From positions 13,640,001 to 13,704,000 of the forward strand of contig OY292280.1 of NCBI GenBank assembly GCA_958496175.1: DNA of 64,000 nt, read 5' to 3'. Source of the stretch: Sisyra terminalis. Lineage: Eukaryota; Arthropoda; Insecta; Neuroptera; Sisyridae. How positions within the stretch are numbered: the stretch's first letter is position 1; each line of letters opens with the position of its first letter. Below are positions 18,713 to 31,400 of this stretch, piece by piece. The notes below the pieces were generated by a model. The model was not told the DNA's origin and searched no databases. It worked only from the letters and a program-made list of their open reading frames with translations. Both the position numbers and the translations under genes were made by a program.

Positions 18713-19344
18713 TTTCCCACCCTTTAAATCAATCTACTATGATTATTCTGTGCGAATCCTTTAAAACAAACTTATTTTCTTCGAAATCTAATACAAAGGA
18801 CTACATCGACTTCATGTACAAAGGATGCCGCTAGATGCCGCAAACATAACATTTTTTTTCATCTCAATTGTTTTCCGATTATATTACCCAGAATGCAATC
18901 TACCTAGCATTTTGCATTATTGTTTCTCTACTCTTTGTTAGCCTCGTCCTATCTCTATCAAGAAAACATCCACTGAGAGCAATAAAAACCGTCTGGTGAA
19001 ACTCTTAGTGGATGTTGATGCTCAAGAGATGTCAGTTGGTAAAAAAAGAAAAGACTATCGCACTCCAAACGCATGCGTTACGCTAAAAAACGCGCCAATT
19101 TTAGTATTATCTCATATATATTTTTATAAATTTTAGATAATTTAATCAGACAAATGAAGAAACACTTTGCAAACAACAAAAACATTGCCATCTATTTTTC
19201 CCCAACTAAAACAAACAACTAAAATATATTATAAAATTGGTAAAATCTAATCTTGGATAGTTTATGCAAGATACATCACACTTAAAAATGAATTGTAATC
19301 AAAAGTATTTATATGCCTATTATAAGTGCAATAAATTAAATATT

Positions 19345-19545
19345 ATTAGATGATAAAATTCAAATCTCAGCTTTTATTAAATAAGAAGACAATTCAGTAA
19401 AAAAATAATATATTTTTTGTGATTCAAGAAGCCTGATGAAGTTACGATACGTAACGAAACGTAGCTTATTTGAATATTAAAAAATATTAAATAAATAAAA
19501 AAAAACGATCTTAAACAACTTGAATTGTCTTCTTATATAATATTA
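19345..19545 (+). mobile_element. Foldback with hammerhead-like motif
   Basis: Core 19433-19459 on plus: CTGATGA, A, GTTAC/GTAAC stem, GAAACG. The ends AAGAAGACAATTCAG and TTGAATTGTCTTCTTA are inverted repeats. Confidence 0.7.
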
Positions 19546-20047
19546 TTACAACAATATGAAATAATTGATAGCATTGGAATGATTATAGATGCGTTTTATA
19601 TCAATTATTAGTGAAGGTTTGAGGGAATAATTTTTTTTCATGGGATACATAAAAATATATATTTGAAACCATATTCTTTACTTTTCATTCCAAATTCAAA
19701 AGATTTTTGATAATTTATTGTTTTTAATCGTTAGTCAAATTCGGACACAATTTTATCAAATAATTGTTGATATAGAAATTCAAAAATGTGCTAATTTTAA
19801 GCTTGGGATTAAGTGAGGAAATTATTTTCCGAGTACTATTTATTTACTATTCATATGGTTTAAAAATTATAGCCAATAACAGCAGTCCAAGTAATTTTTT
19901 TTTCATAAGAGAAATATCATAATAGGTAGCTTAGATTTTTGTAAGAACTGAAAGGAGAAGTCGATATTTTATGAGGATATCCCATATAGTCGTTTGGATT
20001 TTGTTTTGTTTTTATATCTAAATGGTGTATAAATCACAAAAAGATTT

Positions 20048-20440
20048 GTTTATACAATATATAGGATATATTGCGGTCCAATTTATGTAGTATAATTTAA
20101 TATAATAATATATAAAAATCATACCATAAACATAAATTTGAACAGAAGTTCAAACAAAAATATTCGTGACGTATTGCCCAGATACGTATTTCGATTGCCA
20201 AACAATCTTTCTCAGTGGTCATCAAGTAGTTTGGATCACTCCGTAACTGCTTTATGATGATTCACCAACTGATGGGCAATACGTCACAAATATTTTTGTT
20301 TGAACTTTTGTTCAAATTTATGTTTATGCTATGATTTTTATATATTATTATATTAAATTATACTACATAAATTGGACCGCAATATATTCTATATATTGTA
20401 TACACAGTATAACTGTTCAAAGTCAGCGAAAAAATCTTAT
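20048..20440. mobile_element. Foldback of the 62958 family with decayed hammerhead-like motif
   Basis: Inverted arms (ATATTGCGGTCCAATTTATG at left, its complement at about 20360). The core on minus at 20189-20215 has stem GATTGT/GCAATC but a degraded CTGAGAA box. Confidence 0.7.
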
Positions 20441-20827
20441 TTTGATTCTACACCAAGTATTAATTGTAATTTATGTTGTTACTGTTTAATATCTTTATTA
20501 TCTGCCTTGCAGTTCACAAAAAAGAGCTTAAATAGCTTAGCATTTTTAAAGTATTTGTATATTTTACATTTTTATTTGATAACACCTAATCGGTTTACAT
20601 AGTATTGGGGCCCCATTTTTTAATTTGCCCCAAGGCCCTTGGTTACTTAGCTACGCCATTGCTTGGGATCAGGGAATCATTTATCAATGCTTTAACATAC
20701 TATTATAGTGAGTGTAAAGAATTATATAATAATAAGAATAAACAAACTAGATCTAATTTGTTAACGCTGCCAAAAACTAAGAAACCTATCATCACTTTGA
20801 ATCCATATCTTATTGCAATAAAATATT

Positions 20828-21052
20828 GGCTCAAGTATACATTAGCACACCCATAACCTGGCAACGTTGCATTTTCGACTTTGTTTTTAATTTAATTCGC
20901 GATTTTTTTGTTAATTCAATTCTAATATGATATAATTCTCTCTTTTGTGGCTAAATTGTCATTATGGACCGATTTAATCGCGAATTAAATTAAAAACAAA
21001 ATCGAAAATGAAACATTGCCAGATTGTGGGTGTGCTAAAGCACACATGAGCC
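20828..21052. mobile_element. hAT-type MITE
   Basis: 225 bp with GGCTCAAG/CATGAGCC ends and the exact 8-bp duplication AAAATATT on both sides (20820-20827, 21053-21060). Confidence 0.88.
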
Positions 21053-21172
21053 AAAATATTTTAATAAGTTACCCAACCATCTTAAAACACTTAATTTTAA
21101 GCGAAAGCAAATGAGGAAAATATTAATATGCACAATGGGTACCTTTAGTGATTCGTTATTGACATAATTTTC

Positions 21173-21397
21173 GGCTCATGTGTACTTTAGCACAGCCACA
21201 ATCTGGTAATGTTGCATTTTTGATTTTGTTTTTAATTTAATTCGCGATATTTTTGTTGATTCAGTTCTAATATGGTATAATTCTCTCTTTTGTGGCTTAA
21301 TTTTCATTATGGTCCGATTTAATCGCGAATTAAATTAAAAACAAAGTCGAAAATGCAACATTGGCAGATTGTGGGTGTGCTAAAGTACACATGAGCC
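21173..21397. mobile_element. hAT-type MITE
   Basis: 225 bp, same family, with the exact 8-bp duplication TAATTTTC on both sides (21165-21172, 21398-21405). Confidence 0.88.
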
Positions 21398-21600
21398 TAA
21401 TTTTCATTTAAAATTGTAATTATTGGCTTTATTGGTAATTTTGTTTTAACTTTGTAACTTGTATTTTGTTGCACTGATTTTAAATATGTGCAATTGTACT
21501 ATGCATTACATTACAATTGTAATAGTCCAGTTCTATGTAGAGATGCTTTGCATCTCTATAGAATTTATACTGGAAGTAAAATAAGTAATAATAATAAAAA

Positions 21601-22421
21601 ATGTGGTCAAGTAGAGAAGAGGTAAAAATTGTTGAGGATATATTCATAGTTGGCGCGTTTAGAATGGTTTAGTGGTTAGGGAATTAGTTCAAGTTGGCGG
21701 TATTTGAAGTGTGGCAGTGTTGCCAACGACTCGTCCATAATTTCCTGAATATTATGAATAGTCGAATGTGCTATATTTGTGTATGTATGTATCGTATGTA
21801 TATTTTGTGGCGTTAGCATCACAAAAGAGGTACAATGTTCGTAAAATTATCCGAAAATCTGGCGAAATTGTGTTGTGTGGCAAAAATCGTGCAGGAATAA
21901 GGTTTTTGGTCGATTGGTAGCGGTGCAATGCAAGCGACGTTCAACTTGTTCTACTCGTGACAGATTGTTTGAGTGGTGAAAAAATTTTCCGCCTTGGAAA
22001 ATGGCACCCGGCATTTTGTGTTATGTTTTTACAACATTTCCGCGCCCTTTCCAACGCGTTTTCGCCTAGTGGATCGTCAGCAACAATTCCATTAAGTTCG
22101 TGTATACAATGCACCGATATTCGCTATTTATTCAAGTGTGTTGCAATGCCTCAATATATGTGTAACATATAACACACATATAAGCACTATATGCTTGTGT
22201 ATGTAAATTGTGTGTCCATTTCATAACCTTTATTATTTTTTATTTTTATGTTTATTTTGTGTTAATGCTCTTACGATTTGTAGCCGCCAGTGTATGGTTT
22301 TATGGACTTGATAGGAAAATTTGCTCGTCCCATGCTTGGGCCCTGCGCTCCCAATGACTCGGATGGTATCCGTACCGGCCGAAATTCCTTCCTACATATG
22401 TTCAAGTACAAGTAGCTTACA
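21601..22421 (+). promoter_or_regulatory. Probable osa promoter and 5'UTR
   Basis: Composition rises in GC and CpG compared with the spacer upstream. An acceptor-like TTACGATTTGTAG occurs near 22283, so the 5'UTR may be spliced. The coding ATG at 22422 has an in-frame TAG nine bases upstream, which fixes it as the first in-frame start. Confidence 0.5.
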
Positions 22422-25400
22422 ATGGCTACAGCCATCTCCGAGCATCAGCAGAATAATGTTCAACCATCGGACTCGAACTCAAAAAACAATAATGTCCATG
22501 TCGCAAATGCCATCCCGAACGGCACCGAGACTTTGAAATCGAATGAAGCGAACCCCAGATATATTCCAATGAGTCAGTATATTCCCGAGGGATGTAGCGA
22601 TTCGGCTAGCCACACGAGTGGTTCCAGTCCTAAAGAATCGGGCGAGTCAAATCCGAACACGTCGTCGAACAAAACGCCTCCGTTGTCCACCGGGGGAGAG
22701 CACCTCACCGATAACAGTGACGAAGTCGCACGTGGTCCCAACCCTGTACAGCTGCACCACTCGCACCATTCCTACCCGCCGAACTACACCGGCAAAATGT
22801 TACCACTTCCGCTCCGGCCTGGTGGACCTCAACCTCCTGGCGCCATGTTTCCACAACAACCACCCCAACAGAGGTTTCTTTCCGGCCAAAGTATATCGCA
22901 ACCCAGCGGCCCGACGCCAACTCTCAACCAACTGTTACAAACATCCAACACAATTCAACGCATACAGAACAGCTACGCCGGCCCTGGCTCCGGCACCGCT
23001 CCACCAGGTCCCCCCGACTCCATCTACTCGCTAAGTTGGCAGCACTCGTCACATTCACCACATCCGCCGGCCCATTACGCCGCCGCCAGTCCTGCAGCCT
23101 CCCATCCACCGCAAATGTTCGGCAACCCATCACCTGTACGTATTAACCCACAAAAACAAAACAACCATTCGAACATTTTCCATGTTAAGCTCACAAATTC
23201 GGTAAAATTTTTTCTATATACTTGGTACAATTACTAACCAATTGGGATAAATTGCTTGTTTTATATAAATCAACTAAAACGCATGCAAATTGTACGTTTT
23301 CATAATTTTATCTTGTAAATATATTTTCTCGTAGCCCTTCGTGCATCGGCCACCACAAGCATCAACGCCGAATACAAACCAACCAGAAACCGGGGTGAGT
23401 TTGTAACTCTCATCTTACAAAAAAAAATCGCAAACAAAAACATGATCAATCAAACGGCAAATATTTCCATTACACTCCAAAACAATTGAACCGAGTGAAC
23501 AATTGAAGAGTGCCATCTATTAGAATCCCACCGAAATTACGATCGTAAAACTATCCAAGCTTTGAGCTTTCGTCTGAAAACTATCCATTACTATAATTCC
23601 CTATTTCAATTTTCGACCAAAGTCCCTTTTAGCACAGTCTAATCTAGCAACTTTGCATTTTCTACTATAGTTCGTGAATAAATCAGTCCATAAAAACAAT
23701 TTAGCCACAAAAGAGAAAATTATAACATATTAGAATTGAATTTACAACAAAGTAGAAAATTCAGCGTTGCCAAATATTAACCAACCTAAAAGGGACTTAA
23801 GCCGATTTCTGACTAACTTTTAAGATGATTAAATAAATAATGGGCTCCGATCCCTTTAAGTTGTATTTTCTACTTTGTTTTTTCTCAATTCCCATTTTTT
23901 TTTTTTGTAAATTCAATTCTAATATAGTATAGTTGTCTCTATTATGACTAAATTTACAATATGGGCCGATTTATTCCCAAATAAAATTAAGAATAAAGTA
24001 GAAAATCCGGCTAAATGCAACGTTACCAGATTTGACGGTTCTAAAATAGACATGAATCAAAATATGTTTTGTATATATTGTTAGAGGAGAAGCGTCTATT
24101 CCGCGAATGCATACATTGACTAGTCAATGTATACATTAATTAGTCAATGCATGCGGAATAGACGCTTTTACTGTAACATATACAACATAGTCCTGCAAGG
24201 TTCGACTAAGTAATATTTTGATTTATCAGGATAAAAAAGAGGATTCCTTAATCTTATAGTACTATGATAAAAATATATTATTCATGGTACAAAGAATGTG
24301 AAATATAAAGAAGCTTTTGGACGATATCAAATAGTTTTTATTAAATTTTAGTATTCGATAATCAGAAAAGAATTTTATCAAAGAACTATTTATAATTTCA
24401 TGTTTATATTAACCTTTAGTTTATATAATTTTTTTCATTCCCAGTCTTTTGTTTTATGTTGCCTTCTTTGTATTTATATGTTTCTTAAACATGCATTTTT
24501 AATTTAGCATTTTAATTGTAACAAAAACAAAATTCTTATGTTTAACTTGTTGAAAGTTATTCTTAAAACGTTTTTAGTAGGCAAGTGAAAGGCAAAGAAG
24601 CCAATAGAAAATATTCCTTTTTTAAAATTTTTATCTAACGCCTCTATAGCTACTAAAGTCTTTAACGGCTCTAGGGTTAATAAACATCTGTAATTGAGAA
24701 ATATCGAAAATTTGCTCAATACGAGGATTGAACCCTTTTGATGATAAACGATTTAATTATTCACTCATCAATGTTGTTTAAATTGCCGATTTGATTTACG
24801 TGCATGATTTTTTGCGATTTTTACCCTACTTTTTAATTATAATAATAATTCCTTAACAAGCGAAAAACATTAAAACCTTTTTTAAAGTAATTCTACCATT
24901 CTTGGTGTTACTGTTTTTGCTCTAGGGTGATTTATTTGTTAGTTGTAGTTATAAAATTAAAAAAAAAATCAGCTGATCTCTGTTCGTAATACTTTCCGTT
25001 AGGATGGACCCCATCGGGTTCTACACTAGTTTAAGAGAAAAAACTAACGTTGGAAGAATATTGGTACGTCCTAAAAGAAGGACTATTGAGTCTTAATGCT
25101 ATTCCCGCTTTTAATCTGAGAAGAATCTCGACAAAAAGTCGATGAGTCTTTAGTTTATTTTCATGGGATCCTAAAGAGTTAAGACCCATGTTTGGTGTGA
25201 TGTTTGGAGTACTATGATTTCATAAATATTGACTTGGTTTCTTTTGTGCAAAAAATAGGTTTAATAGAAAAAATTATAGAAGGAAAAGAGTAGTTTAAAG
25301 TGGGTCATCTACTAAAATTTTGGAATCGCTGGTATAGTTTTTAAAGATAAATTTGTGTGACTTCCGAACGTGTATGTTTCGCGGTCATAAAATACTTTTA

Positions 25401-28400
25401 TAATTAAATTTTTCTTAATTAAAAATAAGGGTATGATAGGCGAATTAAGTTAATTTTGAAATTACGTTTTGTGAACAATGTTCTGTTTATAATCGGTGTA
25501 AATATGTTTCGGTGTTATTCTTAGTTTGGGAAGCGTCAACGAATTACGTAAAAGCGGCTCGATTGAACGTAGCCGTTGCGTCTTTTTATTTATATAGATA
25601 CATGTGTGAATGTATTTGAACGCTTTTTAAAAAATTGATTATTTTTGAGCGGCGATTTTGAAGAAAAAAAAAATCAATTATCAAAATGATGCTTGCGGGT
25701 GATTTAAATATATGATAATATTTTGGGATTGATGAATTTTGGATTTTGGGGAAAAGTAAGGAAGAATGAGGTTTTTGACGGGAAGAGGCGAATATTTTTT
25801 GTATGTTGGTTAAGACTTGGTTACTTGGTCTTGGTATTTCCGTATGCATTGAGTGGTATTGTGTGTAAGGCTTGGTTCAAGCGAGCGTTGTTTAGGTACG
25901 CTCGGCGTTTGGCTTAAGCGAATCCATATGGCAATCGCAATAAGATGATCGATCGACCAAGCTTGGGCTGTGGATTGCTGGTACCGAGCCCCAAATATTT
26001 GCGCCGTCTCTTCTCTGTGTATTCGCATATGGCCGAACGCGAAGCTATCACCTTTGGGAAAAATTGGACAAATGAACTTTTTACATTATTTACCCTATTG
26101 GACATCAATTGCGTGGTGAAAACCCCATCAAGCATGATCTGAGCCTATTTTCGGACAGTTAGTGATAGTGTGAATTGCGTAAATGAGCCATTACGATATT
26201 TCAAAGGCAACGTAAAACCAAATTGGTTGCGTGTGTGATTTCCAAAAAAACGGCAAATTTCAGTGAAATCCCGTACCGATCGTCTTTTGTTTCGTCCAAA
26301 ACAAAACACAAACGCAAACCGCCATAACCGCATTCCCCAGGCCACAGTTTCTCACACCACAATCGAAAAGATTACGTGGAATTGCCATGACTTGATCAAT
26401 TAGTCGATGACAAAGTCCCAGAAAAGTGCCAAGCAAAACAATGCGCCGCCAGGCGCCTACACCTATTCCAAAGCCAACTCACATCGCCCAAAAACGTCAA
26501 TCCTCAGTGAAAAACAAAAACGACACGACGACCCTTTCCACCTGAGCACCCCCGCAACGCTTCGAAAATATCAAACAAGCAGGTGTACATTCTAAACAAA
26601 TTTTCTTGCTTCCCATCTTTAAAAACCATCTCTCAAAAAACCCAAAACAAATGAATCCAAACCGTCACCAAAAGCGCTGGCGCCGAAACAAATGCCTATT
26701 GCGATATCCTTTTTATTTACAACCTTCAATAACATCCTATGCAACCTATTGAAGTATCTACAAAATTGCAATACTACCTACGTATTCCGATTGTCCATTA
26801 CAGTGATAAAATAAGACAATTCTGAATTGAAAGTTTAAAAATAACATTAAAATGACAATAATACACGATTTTGTTTGACTTCTATCTAGCATTGTTAAAA
26901 TATAATTTGTATTCTTTCCCAAATAACTAATTTTATTTAAATGGTTATAGAAAATATATCTACTAGTCAATAACTGTGACAATCAAAATACGTATATAGT
27001 ATAAAATTCCTTACATTATCCATTTCAGTTTTGTAAAATATATAAATTAGATTCTTTATTTTTCACATGTCCAGAAAAAATAATTATACTGTTACTAATC
27101 TATCAGTAGTTCTTTTATTGTTAATAACTTCCTATTACTTTTTCAATCTTAATATTCAAAGAATTACACATTATACAAAAGTGTTTTAAAATATATATTG
27201 CTATAGAGATAGACCATGTCGAAGACTAGGAATCCAACAAAAAAATATTTATTTACACTCCGAACATAACTACACTAAAGCTATTTTTTCTTCAAAAAAT
27301 GTTTTGAGTCACTATAAATTCTATTAAGTAATTGTGAGGAAAAACAAAGACGTGAACATAAACTAAGCATGTTGAAATAAATGTAGAAATGTGAAAGACA
27401 AATAAGTTAAAGTATGTCTTTTGTTAGATTATTTGTAAAGATAGTAACTTTTTCGCAAAATTAGTATCGTACCCTTTTCGGTATCTGTTCAGTGCTAATT
27501 GACATATAAAAGTAACTTATTTCAATCCATTTACAATTAAGTTATTAGGTCTAAATATTTAGTATTCTAGGATGGTAGGGGTAGTTTTAGGTGTTCATTT
27601 GTAATGAGTTTTATTTTGTTTAGGATCTGGCTGGTCAGAACAGTAATGACAGTTTTACTGGAGGAGTTGGTGGCAGTGGGGGCGGCGCACCAGGAACACC
27701 AAATTCCCAGGGGATGAGACCGAGTCCTTCCCCTACCGGATCAACTGGCTCACGCTCTATGTCGCCGGCAGTAGGTTAGTATAATCTAGAAGGATAATTT
27801 AGGATCGGCCGTAAAATGTGGTTTGTGTAGGTCAACAGAATATTCAGATGCCTCCCAGACCATCCAGTAGCCAGTCAGATGGAAGTGGACCCACTCGAAT
27901 GAGTCACTCGCCTATGGCAACTCAAGGGGGATACCAAGGACCTCCACCCCCGCCACATATACCGAGTTACAAAATGTCTGCAGGTGGACAGGCGGCGACT
28001 TCTGCCGGGCCTCCAGGCGCGTCTCCATTTAGTGGTCCTCAGCATCCTGGAGGACCTGCACCACCTCATTCACAATTCCCACCTAGTGGTCAGGGCAATT
28101 ATGGCGTTCGACCTCAAGGCAACATGCAATATACGCCGAACCAAGTGTACGGATCGCCAAACAATCCCAACCAACCAAATTCCAGCGGCAATAACATGAA
28201 TCCAGCTCAGTATTCAGGACGACCTTTACCAAATCATGTTAGTTATCGTATTTCTTTTAACCACATATATGCTAAAGCTATTATGTATTTTCTTAGTTTC
28301 CGGGGTATCAGTCGCAACCGTGGAATTCGCCGGGAAATTTGAATCCAGGCGCTCCACCCTTATCCCCGAATTTAAGTGGAGGAAAAGGAGCTCCAGTGAG

Positions 28401-31400
28401 CCAATCGAGTAATGTATCGGCGGTTGGTTCGCCGACATTGCTGCATGGCTCAAACTCTCAATCCCCACGACCGCCACATTACCTGAAACAACATTTGCAA
28501 CACAAAATGGGATTTGGTGCTGGTTCTAATATAAATGTAGTGAGCAGCCACAGTCCACCACAAGGTTATCCGGGAATGGGTCCACCAAGTGCTGGTATGC
28601 ATCATCATCCTGGTGGTCCGATGGGTCCACCGCCCATTGGTACGCACATGGGCCACAATATGAGCATGGGACCACCCAACATGGCTGTTCCAAACAGCCA
28701 CGATAGTCCTATGCCCCCGCCAAGTAGTACTCCTAATTCCCACATGCCTATTTCAATGAGTGTGGGCGGACCTGGTTCTGGCGACGGTTCTGCCAGTGGC
28801 GACTCTTCCTCGGTCGATAATAATGGTATCACAACAACAGCAGCTAGTAATGTTGGCACACATGTCACTCCTGCAGGAAACACAGTCACGTCGGTTGTTA
28901 CCACAGGACCTGACGGTACATCTTTAGATGAAGGATCTCAACAATCAACTCTGTCGAACGCTTCAATCGGTATAATTTTCATAACAATTTTTAATAGAAG
29001 CGCTAATTGAGCATAGCACAACATAGTTCCAGAAAATTGATCCTTTAGAACATGTAATCAAGATTACTGTAGACTAGGAAGTTTATTTCTCGTGATAAAG
29101 AAATGGTGACTTGTTTTTTCGTTGTACATAGTTTAAAAAGTGCAAGTATTGTATAATATGCGCAGTTGATCGTTTCTCGTTTACTGCGCATGTTTTGTCG
29201 AATAAACTAAAACAAAAATAGGTGCTGCAATAACTACCATGATGAAAATTCCCTGTTTATTATTTTGTTTTTTGTAGCATTGTGCTAGATCAAAATAGCG
29301 TCGCTATTATGTTTTAGTGAATATTTCTAAGTTAGGTTCATTATGATGGTTTACTAATTTTAGCATCCGGAGAAGATCCTCAGTGCAGTACGCCCAAGTC
29401 TCGTAAAAACGATCTGAGCAGCAGTGGAGGACACTATAGTCATCCAGCGACTCCCCAAAGCACCGTTCCATCTCCAGGAGCTGCTAGCATGAATTCAATG
29501 CATGCCGATGAATACGACATAAGTAGTCCTAGTTGGCCCCGCACTCCAGCAAGTCCGGTAACTATTTAAAATTTAAAAAAACCCTATCCTCAGGTGTTAA
29601 TCCCATTGTTTTGTTTTAGGTTTTTAACAGCCACGTACCACAAGCTGAAACCTACAGATCAAAGGTTTTTATTCAGATAAAACAAAACACCGTTTACACA
29701 ATTTATTTACTTAAAAAAAAAACGCTTTGCCATTATATTTTCTATTTTTTTTTTTTTTTTATTAACATGGAATGTTTAATTTTCTTTTAATATTATTAAC
29801 ATTTAATCCTGTTATAATTATTACTTTAAGATGATATTGAAAGAGTATGTGTTAATCAAATTATATTTCCAGAAGAATGCATGTGTTCTGGAGAATAAAA
29901 GACGGGATTTTTGGTTAAAATACGTTTTCTTTTTGATTGAGGATTTTATTTTGTGAGCTTATCGCATGAAAAATGTTCTTGTAGTTGAATGATTGGAGTT
30001 ATTAATGATTGAATAATTTATGATTGATCTTTTTTTCTTTTTCAGAAAAGTGATAGTTTGAGCAAATTATATGAGATGGATGATAGTCCTGATCGACGTG
30101 GATGGTTGGACAAGTTGTTGGCGTTTATGGAAGAACGACGTACCCCAATCACGACGTGTCCTACCATCTCCAAGAACCCCCTCGATCTGTTTCGTTTGTA
30201 CTTGTATGTGAAAGAAAGAGGGGGTTTCATGGAGGTATGCAAGGTGCAGTGTAGTTCCTTCCCAAATCAAGTTTCTTTTATATATAAAATAACGGCATTT
30301 GACACGTTAAACGTTGAAAAGCATTTTTTTTAAAAAAAATAATACAAATTCTTTGATCATATTGACAGTAGGCAAAGAGTTCGAGGACAAAAAGTCAATG
30401 ATTTCCTCGCCACTAGCATTTTCCAGTGACAAAATTATATTTTAAGGTGGCCGAGTGGTCAAGGTGGCCGCTCCTAAATCGTTAGGTGTTGGGTTCAATT
30501 AGATTTTTATTAATCCTAGAGTCGCTTAAGACCTTAGCAGTTATAAAGACAGTTAATAATGAATAAAAGAAATCAATTTTTTCGTTTATTTCTATTTGAA
30601 TTTTCAAGTTTGAATCATAGATCCAATGCAACTTCATTTTGAAGTAATTATCTCTGAATTACACTTTTAATTTCTATTAGATTATTAATAAAGATAATCC
30701 GGGACAAACATTTATCGTTACCACTTAATAATCCATAAGGATTTTTTGTTTTAAAAACTTTCAATATCAGCTAAGTTACGTGTGCGCATGATCAGTTATT
30801 TCAAAATTTGTTATGTGTATTGTTGGAATTTCTAATAATATGTCCAATTGTTGGGAAATCTATCGTAAAATTGATAATTGTTTGCAACCATTCCAGATTT
30901 ATGTGTTAATGTTTTAGGGATAATCAATTATTATTATCTGGCAAACGGGAAAATCATTTGTATTTTTTTGTGTCGCTAGCTCTCTGTTGATGGGAATTTG
31001 TTGGTTCTTTTTTTAAAAAAAAAAATGCTATCGTTGCTTCAAAATTTATTTGGTAAAATTTGGTGATTGCATGATTGATTGAAATTTTATTTTTTTGAAG
31101 AAAAAAAACAATATGATTTTTGTTAAAAATTTTTTTTTTGAAATTCATGCAAATTAGTAGTGATGTTTTTGGAATTTTTTTTCAAATCTAATTGGCTATC
31201 TCGGTTAATTGATTCGCGAATGTTTTTTTCATTGTTCATTGTATTTGAATAAAAGAAGCTTCATTAAAACAAGTATTAACACGTGGGGGAATTGATTTCC
31301 CACACTATCCCTTAGTAATGACGCTTTTTGAAATAAACTAACGTTTTGCATGTGTAGTATTTTTTGATCATTTTGTAAATTTGTGTGTTTTTTCTTTTTG

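Larger units (their letters stand above)
18713..20599. other. Divergent upstream region of wntless and osa, first part
   Basis: It includes the wntless promoter (no clear TATA), a weak inverted repeat at 18967-19016 (CATCCACTGAGAG/CTCTTAGTGGATG), a foldback at 19345-19545 and one at 20048-20440. No further gene seen. Confidence 0.45.
20600..21600 (+). mobile_element. LINE 3' end split by two hAT-type MITEs
   Basis: A reading frame (PKTKKPIITLNPYLIAIKY) runs into a MITE at 20828. It resumes after 21053 with the expected FNKLPNHLK, and the 8-bp duplication accounts for the overlap. A second MITE interrupts at 21173-21397. The 3' tail has a stem-loop (21525-21575, GAGATGC/GCATCTC) like the copy at 10010 and ends in AATAATAATAAAA. 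Confidence 0.65.
23395..27623 (+). other. osa intron 2
   Basis: 4.2 kb. It holds two degenerate hAT-like MITEs (about 23615-23803 and 23846-24058), a 76-bp palindrome (24091-24166), AT-rich filler, and a distinctly GC/CpG-richer block at 25830-26600 (see separate entry). Confidence 0.6.

Noticed and set aside
20605..20856. 83-codon plus-strand frame as a gene
   Set aside because: It is a LINE C-terminal fragment that runs into a MITE.
21660..21720. tRNA-like words (GGTTTAGTGGTTAGGG) upstream of osa
   Set aside because: An A-box-like match only; no B-box or cloverleaf follows.
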